From assembly GCA_016873595.1 (NCBI GenBank), contig VGWZ01000049.1, positions 1 to 11,080 on the forward strand: DNA of 11,080 nt, written 5' to 3'. Under the pieces are notes generated by a model, which was not told the DNA's origin, made no database searches, and saw only the letters and a program-made list of their open reading frames with translations. This DNA is from Nitrospira sp. GTDB lineage: Bacteria; Nitrospirota; Thermodesulfovibrionia; Thermodesulfovibrionales; SM23-35. Numbering within the stretch: position 1 is the stretch's first letter; each line of letters opens with the position of its first letter. Positions 5,331 to 11,080 of the stretch are shown here, in pieces. A program made the translations under genes and the position numbers.

Positions 5331-6377
5331 TTAGTAAATATCGTCTGCTGTCCCCTCTTTACCATCTGCTCCAGCGCTCAATAGAATAAACGTATTTTCA
5401 CTGCTTCTGTAAATGTAGGGTCTTCCCCATGGGTCTAATTTGTTTGATAGTACATCAAGTGTCTTGGGATATGAACCGTGTTCGAATTTATACGCTTCTA
5501 CGATAAATCTAAAGTCTTCAATTGTCTGTGATGCATTGAATTTTTTGAATACGTCATCCCTGTGAAAAACAACAAGAAACAGGGAGACCATGCATGAGAC
5601 TACAATAGCCCATAGAGGGAGAAAATGATAAGATAATAATGTTTTCTTTTCTTCTAACGGAGGAAGCTCAACAACAGGGATCGCAGCCTTAGGCACTATC
5701 ACATTTTTTTCCATAAGGGAGATAAGAGCCTTTGACACTTCAAAATCATCCTTTCCGCTGATATCTATTATGGTACTTAAATCATTTTCTCCATCTACAT
5801 ATAATAAAATCTCTTCTTCCTCTTCGGTCAAACCCGCGACACCTTCTTCTTTTTTTATGAATACCGTGTCGAGTGTTAATTTATCTTCGATAAGAGCCCA
5901 CTCATCAACTATTCTCATTCCTTCCATAAGCATGTGCTGTGTATCAAATGATATCGGAAGATCCTTATCAACAGGAACTACCTGTGGGGTAAATTCATAG
6001 ATACCTTCTTTCCACCCAAATATCTGAATAACAGTCTCGGAGACCTGGCCTGTGATAATCTCCAGTAACTGCTCTTTTGTCACAATGCCTTTCTTCATGA
6101 GAATGTTTCCGAGTTTCACACCTGAACTCGGTTGCTCACTAAGCGCTGATTGCAAATCTTCTTCTTTGATAATCCCTTTCTTTACAAGCACCTTGCCGAG
6201 TCGGTTTTCCTCTATCCTCCTTTTTGATTCCGCACCTACAATATTCCCATCGATGAACAGAAGCCTTGCCCTATCCATCCTGCCTTCAAGTGCGAGCACA
6301 CCGGTCTTACGCTGGAAATAAATCAGCTGAAGTATGTCTGCAAGAGCAAAATCTTTGAGTGAACCCTTTAAAGCCAT
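5331..6377 (-). CDS. DUF4388 (PATAN) protein with transmembrane anchor and GspG-like C-terminal domain
   Basis: Residues 1 to about 130 match the DUF4388/PATAN pattern: GSLKDFALADILQLIYFQRK, then TGVLALEG, then RLLFIDGNIVGAE. Two repeats of LG(K/N)(V/I)L(V/M)KKGI (60-69 and 89-98) follow, as in T4P-associated MshEN-like helices. A small acidic helical domain (about 183-228) precedes a single membrane helix (253-271). The C-terminal 65 residues resemble the tail of type II secretion major pseudopilin GspG: a helix with EAYKFEHGSYP, then DPWGRPYIY, then LLSAGADGKEGTADDI, where acidic residues bind calcium in GspG. This implies a cytosolic N-terminus and an exported C-terminus. The start overlaps the upstream TPR gene by ten bases. 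The function is not known; the DUF4388 family is tied to gliding, pili and signalling in delta-type bacteria. The domain fusion is the unusual feature. Confidence 0.8.
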   Translation of the reverse strand: MALKGSLKDFALADILQLIYFQRKTGVLALEGRMDRARLLFIDGNIVGAESKRRIEENRLGKVLVKKGIIKEEDLQSALSEQPSSGVKLGNILMKKGIVTKEQLLEIITGQVSETVIQIFGWKEGIYEFTPQVVPVDKDLPISFDTQHMLMEGMRIVDEWALIEDKLTLDTVFIKKEEGVAGLTEEEEEILLYVDGENDLSTIIDISGKDDFEVSKALISLMEKNVIVPKAAIPVVELPPLEEKKTLLSYHFLPLWAIVVSCMVSLFLVVFHRDDVFKKFNASQTIEDFRFIVEAYKFEHGSYPKTLDVLSNKLDPWGRPYIYRSSENTFILLSAGADGKEGTADDIY

Positions 6378-8035
6378 CCCTTGTCAAGCCTCCGTCTGGT
6401 AATAATATTAGATAAAAAATATACTGCAATCAGAAGGATTAATGAGCTCCAATTCAGCCAGAGATGTGAGAAAGAGAATGTCTCTGTTAAAAATAGTGAA
6501 TTCATTACAGGGATACACAGGAAAAACAAAAATGTCCATAAAAAGAGCAAGCCATAGAAGACATCCCCCGCATATATTTGAGCCAATCCAGGAAGTATAT
6601 AGGAGATAATCTTTATCATGTCCCTTCTCTGCTTCTGATATTCATACACGGTGAGAAGTCTTGCAACCCTTTCTTTCGCATCAAGTTCATCAAGTTTTAC
6701 TAATGATCGGTAACATTGCATGCACATGCGACCCCACAGGATATGTTTTTCGCATTTGTTACAGAGTATTGTACCGCACCTTTTGCATCTGTACGCCCAG
6801 TGTTTAATACGCCTGTTCAACATATAAAAAAGAACCATGAGGAAAATTGCGATAATAGATATCAGTGCTGATGGTATTATTGATAAGCCCATGGTTGAGA
6901 CATTTCTCGTTCTTCCCTGAGCATATATCCATAGAGTAGAAACAGGTATGCTCTCGTCAATCACAAATCTGTTCGGATTCTTACTGACTATCGCCTGAAA
7001 CCTTGAGACTGCCTCACGATCCAGCCTTTGGGCAGCAAGAAAATACTCTTCTCCTCTCACAAAATCAAGGCTCTCTCTCAAGACCTGGCTCAGGTTATAA
7101 TAAGCAGACGGAAGAGGTTTCATCTCAATCGATTTTCTATAAAATTCTTTTGCCCTCTCTATATCATTCATTCCCACATAACAATTTGCAAGGTTAATAT
7201 ATAATCTTGGCTCAGGCTTTTTTACAATGAGCTTTTTGTAGATATCTGCTGCCTCACTGTACCTCCCCTCCTTCTTCAGGGCAAGCGCATATGAGAAAAG
7301 TGCAACATCATCATTTCTGTCCCTGAGCATAGAAAGAGCGTATTTGTTGCCCTTTGATTCATTTACCTGGACAACTGCCTTGAGTTCATTTGAAGCAGGT
7401 GCATTAAAAAACATCGAGATTGTTTTAAAAACTAGGGGCGAAATAAGGAGAAACAAAAGATAGAGATAGACAACGATCCTATCCCGTTTTTTTAGATACA
7501 GGCCAAGTATAAAGAGTAAACCACCTATTAAAAAGATAGGACCTGTGAGTGCAAATGCGAGCACGAGGAGAAGCAGTACCTTTGTCTTGACTTCCTTTAT
7601 ATCATGAGAAAGCAACTGGAGATCATTAGAGAGCCTTATGAAAATAATAATGATTATAGAGACAATGAAGGATATGATAAAACTCATATACAGAGAACCT
7701 ACCAAGGTAAATGACCACCAGAAGTTCCGCTGATATGCTGAAATACCCTGAAGCATATAATCAACTGATTCAAATATACCATCTGTCGAGAATGAAAAGC
7801 TTGCCTTTGATAATTCAAAATACACTGCGGGCAGGTCAGGTGAATATTGTAATGCCTTTCTAAAGATCTCCTTTGCATGGGCAGTATCTGCCTTTGACTG
7901 CTTTATGAGTACATATGCGTAAGGCTCTGAATTTCTGATTCCCTTATTAAGCTGCTCTTCATATAAATCTTCTCCCGAGGATAGAACAGGGATAAGGAGG
8001 AGAGATAAAAAGATTAAAGAAAAGAGCTTTTTCAT
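6368..8035 (-). CDS. Multi-pass membrane protein with TPR repeats and a six-cysteine zinc ribbon
   Basis: A signal peptide (residues 1-21, LFSLIFLSLLLIPVLSS) leads to a helical repeat segment (22-100). Membrane helices follow at about 110-133, 152-180 and 187-205. TPR-like repeats occupy about 243-343 (EEGRYSEAADIYKKL-like pattern near 255-270 and ERAKEFYRKSIEMKP at 293-307). After a helix at 383-405 come three CxxC pairs, C417/C420, C425/C428 and C438/C441, a zinc ribbon or B-box-like knuckle. Two to three more helices follow, the first with LPGLAQIYAGDVFYGLLF, reminiscent of the TM2/DUF5683 type. I know no named family for the whole 555 residues. It overlaps plsY by four bases (ATGA) and the DUF4388 gene by ten, so it is coupled to both. 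A role as a membrane scaffold partner of the DUF4388/GspG-like protein is inference. Confidence 0.8.
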   Translation of the reverse strand: MKKLFSLIFLSLLLIPVLSSGEDLYEEQLNKGIRNSEPYAYVLIKQSKADTAHAKEIFRKALQYSPDLPAVYFELSKASFSFSTDGIFESVDYMLQGISAYQRNFWWSFTLVGSLYMSFIISFIVSIIIIIFIRLSNDLQLLSHDIKEVKTKVLLLLVLAFALTGPIFLIGGLLFILGLYLKKRDRIVVYLYLLFLLISPLVFKTISMFFNAPASNELKAVVQVNESKGNKYALSMLRDRNDDVALFSYALALKKEGRYSEAADIYKKLIVKKPEPRLYINLANCYVGMNDIERAKEFYRKSIEMKPLPSAYYNLSQVLRESLDFVRGEEYFLAAQRLDREAVSRFQAIVSKNPNRFVIDESIPVSTLWIYAQGRTRNVSTMGLSIIPSALISIIAIFLMVLFYMLNRRIKHWAYRCKRCGTILCNKCEKHILWGRMCMQCYRSLVKLDELDAKERVARLLTVYEYQKQRRDMIKIISYILPGLAQIYAGDVFYGLLFLWTFLFFLCIPVMNSLFLTETFSFSHLWLNWSSLILLIAVYFLSNIITRRRLDKGWL

Positions 8036-8616
8036 GCCCGCTGCCCTATTTTCCTTTCAGTACCTTTTATCAGCCTGTGGATATTATCTATATGGCGTAT
8101 GATAATAAATAATGTAATGAGAATGATGATAGGAAGTTTTTCATTGCTGTCTAAGAGTGCAATGCATACCGGCAAAAGTCCAAATGACACAAGTGCTCCC
8201 AAGGATGAATATTTTGTAAGTATAACGACCACCAGCCATATTATAAATGTAAACAGAGCTGTTTGTGGAGAGTAACTACTCAGCACCCCGAAGCTTGTCG
8301 CAACACCTTTTCCTCCCCTGAACCCTAAAAACAATGAAAAGTTATGCCCTAAGATTGCTGAAAGACCTGCAAGACCTTCATAAAAGATTCCGATTTCAAA
8401 ATAGCTCCCAATCGCAACTGCAGCAGTACCTTTAAGCACATCTCCAAGAAGGGTTAACGCAGCAGGCCATTTGCCAAGCGACCTCAGGACATTTGTTGCA
8501 CCTATGTTACCACTCCCTACCTTCTTGAGGTCAACCCCTTTAACCTTTGCAATGATGACACCAAAGGGAATTGACCCTAAGATAAATGTAAAGATTATAA
8601 TGAGCGCTATTTTCAT
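8032..8616 (-). CDS. plsY: Acyl-phosphate:glycerol-3-phosphate acyltransferase PlsY
   Basis: PlsY transfers an acyl group from acyl phosphate to glycerol-3-phosphate, the first membrane step of phospholipid synthesis. The 194-residue length fits the family. Conserved loop 1 is GSGNIGATNVLRSLG (34-48); loop 2 is GHNFSLFLGFRGGKGVATS (90-108), with the glycine-rich FRGGKG that contacts substrate; a further conserved stretch KYSSLGAL lies at 135-142. About five hydrophobic helices are visible. Its ATG overlaps the pgsA stop by four bases, and its own stop overlaps the start of the next gene in the same way. Pairing with pgsA gives two steps of phosphatidylglycerol synthesis in one operon. Confidence 0.96.
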   Translation of the reverse strand: MKIALIIIFTFILGSIPFGVIIAKVKGVDLKKVGSGNIGATNVLRSLGKWPAALTLLGDVLKGTAAVAIGSYFEIGIFYEGLAGLSAILGHNFSLFLGFRGGKGVATSFGVLSSYSPQTALFTFIIWLVVVILTKYSSLGALVSFGLLPVCIALLDSNEKLPIIILITLFIIIRHIDNIHRLIKGTERKIGQRA

Positions 8617-9146
8617 ATCCTTTTCCAGAAAGAGACTGTATACCTAACCCCTGATATAACAGAGAGTACGAGTGCTATCCAGATAAGTATTATCCCGATA
8701 TCATAAAGATCGATGTCATAAATACTTCCCGTCAGGATGAGACAGAGAACTGCGAATATCTGTGTAGTTGTCTTTATCTTTCCACCCATCTCAGCAGGGA
8801 TTACTATATCCTTTGAAAGGGCAACTACCCTCAGACCTGTGACAAGAAACTCTCTCACAATTATGACAATCGCTATCCAGGCAGGGAGCCTCTCCATGTC
8901 AACGAGCACAATCAGGGCAGATATTACTAAAAACTTGTCAGCAATCGGGTCAAGAATAATCCCGAACTTTGTTATCTCACCTGAACGTCTTGCAAGATAC
9001 CCATCAAGTAAGTCTGTTATTGACGCGATACCGAATACAATGGCACCAACGAATGGATGGTGATAGACAGTGAATACAAAAACCGGAATAAGAATAATTC
9101 TGCTCAGAGTAAGAAATGTCGGAAGGTTAAATCTTAGAGTACTCAT
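8613..9146 (-). CDS. pgsA: CDP-diacylglycerol--glycerol-3-phosphate 3-phosphatidyltransferase PgsA
   Basis: PgsA makes phosphatidylglycerol phosphate from CDP-diacylglycerol and glycerol-3-phosphate in the inner membrane. The CDP-alcohol phosphotransferase signature DGx2ARx8Gx3Dx3D is complete: D48, G49, A52, R53, G62, D66 and D70, with D45 just before it. The N-terminus (NLPTFLTLSRIILIPVF) is typical of PgsA. At 177 residues with several membrane helices the length is normal. The ATG lies 20 bases inside the end of kdsC and the stop overlaps the plsY ATG. CDP-alcohol transferases can be hard to tell apart by substrate, but the PgsA assignment is supported by the N-terminal pattern and length. 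Confidence 0.93.
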   Translation of the reverse strand: MSTLRFNLPTFLTLSRIILIPVFVFTVYHHPFVGAIVFGIASITDLLDGYLARRSGEITKFGIILDPIADKFLVISALIVLVDMERLPAWIAIVIIVREFLVTGLRVVALSKDIVIPAEMGGKIKTTTQIFAVLCLILTGSIYDIDLYDIGIILIWIALVLSVISGVRYTVSFWKRI

Positions 9147-9666
9147 CTATAATATCTTCCCACAGTCCTTTTGCCTTAAGAAGAAAATCGCATATTTCCC
9201 TGACAGCTCCCTTACCACCCCTGTTTTTTGTGATCATCGCTGCAACAGCCTTCACCTCATCATCAGCATCTGCAACAACCACTGGAAACCCTGATCTCTT
9301 TAAAAGGGGAATATCAACAATATCATCTCCAATATATGCAACCTCTTTTTCACCAATAGAATATTTTTCAATCAATTGGCGATATGCAATTCTCTTATCA
9401 TGGGATTTCTGATACACCTCTGTAATTCCAAGCTCATGAGACCTTCTTTCAACAACCTTTGAATATCTGCCTGTAATAATCGCAACGTGAATTCCAGCCC
9501 TTATAAGCATTTTTATTCCATGTCCATCGCGCACATGAAAAGATTTGAATTCATTGCCTTCGTTGTCAAGGATAATACTTCCATCAGTTAGTACACCGTC
9601 AACATCAAGGATGAGGAGCCTGATACCTTGAGCGATCTTGGTAAGCTCTTTTTCATTTAATTTCAT
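9127..9666 (-). CDS. kdsC: 3-deoxy-D-manno-octulosonate 8-phosphate phosphatase KdsC
   Basis: KdsC removes phosphate from Kdo 8-phosphate, giving Kdo for the lipopolysaccharide core, in the cytosol. It is a C0-type HAD phosphatase without a cap domain. Catalytic aspartates are D21 and D23 in LDVDGVLTDG; motif II threonine is in ITGRYSKV (T65); the motif III lysine is K91 in KSHDKR; motif IV is GDDIVDIP (D114, D115). The C-terminal NRGGKGAVREICDFLL (148-163) is the segment that closes the active site of the neighbouring subunit in the KdsC tetramer. The length of 179 residues is usual. An AAGGAG (9682-9687) lies 15 bases from the ATG, which is long, but an in-frame TGA three codons upstream rules out an earlier start. 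It is the first gene of the envelope operon. Confidence 0.95.
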   Translation of the reverse strand: MKLNEKELTKIAQGIRLLILDVDGVLTDGSIILDNEGNEFKSFHVRDGHGIKMLIRAGIHVAIITGRYSKVVERRSHELGITEVYQKSHDKRIAYRQLIEKYSIGEKEVAYIGDDIVDIPLLKRSGFPVVVADADDEVKAVAAMITKNRGGKGAVREICDFLLKAKGLWEDIIDEYSKI

Positions 9667-9672
9667 TTTATA

Positions 9673-10032
9673 TCACGACTTCTCCTTTGACACCAAAACA
9701 AACCTCATTCCCCGCCTTTTACACCAATTCTCCGCCGCTTCTCGTTTTCGTAATGTATCAGGATTTTCAAGCAAATGTCTTCCTTTAACTTCATGAATCT
9801 CTTTTGTCCCATCAATACGCTCAACCAAAAAATCAGGACGATACTTTCTTATATTTCCACTTTCCGTAACATACGGTATCTCGATTCCATGATTCTTTGT
9901 CCACTTTGCAACGGTTTTATCCTTCTCAAGAAACTTCATATGTTCAAGTTCCCAATTATAATCATATCGTTCAACTGAATAAGGACTTTTTTTAGGGTCT
10001 CCAAAATCTCCGTAGTGAGTATTAACCTGCAT
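9673..10032 (-). CDS. PD-(D/E)XK nuclease ORF, probable detached C-terminus of the Res-like helicase
   Basis: This protein of 119 residues has the nuclease core KYRPDFLVE (64-71, with D67) followed by EIHEVKGR (78-85, with E81 and K83), the D...ExK arrangement of type III restriction Res C-termini and TnsA-like endonucleases. It would cut DNA with a bound magnesium ion. The ATG at 10030-10032 lies inside the helicase gene and overlaps it by 11 bases in another frame. The first residues (MQVNTHYGDFGDPKKSPYSV) read as a continuation of the helicase C-terminus rather than as the start of a free-standing protein, so the pair may be a single gene split by a frameshift. If separate, coupling would still give equal amounts. 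No independent ribosome binding site is obvious. Confidence 0.75.
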   Translation of the reverse strand: MQVNTHYGDFGDPKKSPYSVERYDYNWELEHMKFLEKDKTVAKWTKNHGIEIPYVTESGNIRKYRPDFLVERIDGTKEIHEVKGRHLLENPDTLRKREAAENWCKRRGMRFVLVSKEKS

Positions 10033-11080
10033 CTCTATACCTCACTATGCTTTCTACAAGACCTGGCAGACCGCTGAAGTTTCTATAAATCTCCTGCAGT
10101 TTTAAAAGGGCAAATTTCAGGTTGTCTTTGGATGCAAAGCCTGCTGATTCTCCATTAAACATTTTATCTCTGATGTGATCCATAAGCACACTATACATAT
10201 ACCCCCTCTCATGAGAACCAATCCCAGCTTCATAAAGCAAGGTTACACCAACATCAAGCACATTCCTTTTAAGCATTTCTATTAGGTCACCATTTTCTTC
10301 TGTTGTTTCTTTAGATGATTCAACCTCGGGAGGGGTATATATTTCAAGCCTCCTCGTTTTATCCAGAGATACCCCCTTTACGCCACTCAATTCGACCTTT
10401 GTTATCTCCACAACCTGTCTATCATAATTAAAGCCTGCTATAACCTCTTTCCAGTTTGGATAGTCTTTGGTTGTATCCTCAAGTGTCTCAATATCACTAA
10501 AATCAACATCTTCTCCTTCAATAGGCTCTGGTATCTCTATCAGATTTTCTGGTCTTACCAAGACTTGAGATTTTCTTTTAGGAGGCAAATCCTCATCACC
10601 AAAAAGTTCTGTTTGGCCTATATCAGACCTTACTTTTGCTCTAACCAATTCCCAAAGCCAATCATGTTTTAATTTAGGATGGTCAATTACCGCACATATT
10701 TCAGGCTCATCGCTTCCTCTTAGATTTCTTCTTAATCCTCTGCCTATAACCTGCTGTCCATAAACAGGGGATGAGAATTTTCTTAAAAGCAGGGTTACGG
10801 ATACTTCTGGCACGTCCCACCCTTCCCTGAGCATCAGGACGCTTACTACCGCCTCATACGGACTATCAAAAGAGCCAATCTCTTTAGCAGCTTCTCTTGC
10901 TGTTAGTGGCTCTCCATTTGGCTTTTTGCCAACAACCTCATCGGCTGAATCCTCTGTAACAAGCAATACTTTATGTTTTAGACCAAAATCATCTGCTAAA
11001 ACATCAACAGCCCTCTTTGCATCTTTTATACAAATGGCTACAACAAAGAGAATTGGCTTATACTTATTTCCACCAACTGC
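10022..11080 (-). CDS. SF2 helicase, type III restriction Res subunit-like (C-terminal part, runs off the right edge)
   Basis: The frame is open to the window edge (352 residues visible), so the true start is outside; an apparent internal TTG start at 10964-10966 should not be used. Helicase motifs seen are KPILFVVAICIKDAKRAVDV (motif IV region), VSVLMLREGWDVPEVSVTLL (motif V) and YGQQVIGRGLRRN (motif VI, arginine finger). The DEAD/DEAH nucleotide-binding motifs lie beyond the edge. Such enzymes translocate or switch along DNA using ATP and cut it through a C-terminal nuclease domain, which here is a separate ORF starting 11 bases before the stop. No mod gene is seen nearby on this side; in the usual mod-res order it would lie to the right, outside the window. 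Confidence 0.85.
   Translation of the reverse strand, partial: AVGGNKYKPILFVVAICIKDAKRAVDVLADDFGLKHKVLLVTEDSADEVVGKKPNGEPLTAREAAKEIGSFDSPYEAVVSVLMLREGWDVPEVSVTLLLRKFSSPVYGQQVIGRGLRRNLRGSDEPEICAVIDHPKLKHDWLWELVRAKVRSDIGQTELFGDEDLPPKRKSQVLVRPENLIEIPEPIEGEDVDFSDIETLEDTTKDYPNWKEVIAGFNYDRQVVEITKVELSGVKGVSLDKTRRLEIYTPPEVESSKETTEENGDLIEMLKRNVLDVGVTLLYEAGIGSHERGYMYSVLMDHIRDKMFNGESAGFASKDNLKFALLKLQEIYRNFSGLPGLVESIVRYRDAG

Noticed and set aside
10964..10966. TTG as the start of a 314-residue helicase fragment
   Set aside because: The frame stays open and continues with helicase motif IV to the window edge, so this is an internal codon.
1..11080. The methyltransferase at the left edge and the Res-like helicase at the right edge as one type III system spanning the window
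   Set aside because: They are separated by about 9.6 kb of core operons in the same direction, and the usual order places mod before res, so they are more likely independent.

Overview
The window looks like a chromosomal segment of a Gram-negative bacterium with moderately low GC, and every credible gene lies on the minus strand. KdsC (Kdo synthesis) implies lipopolysaccharide. The DUF4388 and GspG-like domains, the TPR membrane protein and the many short repeats with a 7-base period would fit an uncultured Nitrospirota or deltaproteobacteria-like lineage. That placement is inference, not something the sequence proves.

Transcription runs from high to low coordinates. At the right edge is the C-terminal part of an SF2 helicase of the type III restriction (Res) type, followed with an 11-base overlap by a separate PD-(D/E)XK nuclease ORF; together they look like one restriction enzyme in two frames. 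Next is an envelope operon with overlapping genes: kdsC, pgsA, plsY, a TPR/zinc-ribbon membrane protein, and a DUF4388 protein with a GspG-like tail. A 250-base gap (5081-5330) holds two 7-base-period arrays and a MITE-like palindromic element. A second overlapping operon follows: queC, a UPF0158 protein, a 92-residue unknown and a beta-CASP metallo-beta-lactamase ribonuclease. QueC itself carries two in-frame insertions made of heptanucleotide repeats.

The left 2 kb is accessory in character. A STAS/HATPase regulator sits between two copies of a large folded element (812-947 and 1873-1995). The copies share three single-stranded motifs, while the stems they enclose differ in sequence but keep their pairing. 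I do not recognise this family, and it is the best candidate here for something undescribed. Further left are a small unknown ORF with a possible frameshift, a short hairpin repeat, a small gene interrupted by an in-frame TAG, and the first 21 codons of a probable DNA methyltransferase that runs off the window.

Functionally, the core genes cover Kdo synthesis, phospholipid synthesis, queuosine precursor synthesis and RNA processing. The flanks hold restriction-modification parts and mobile or structured repeats.
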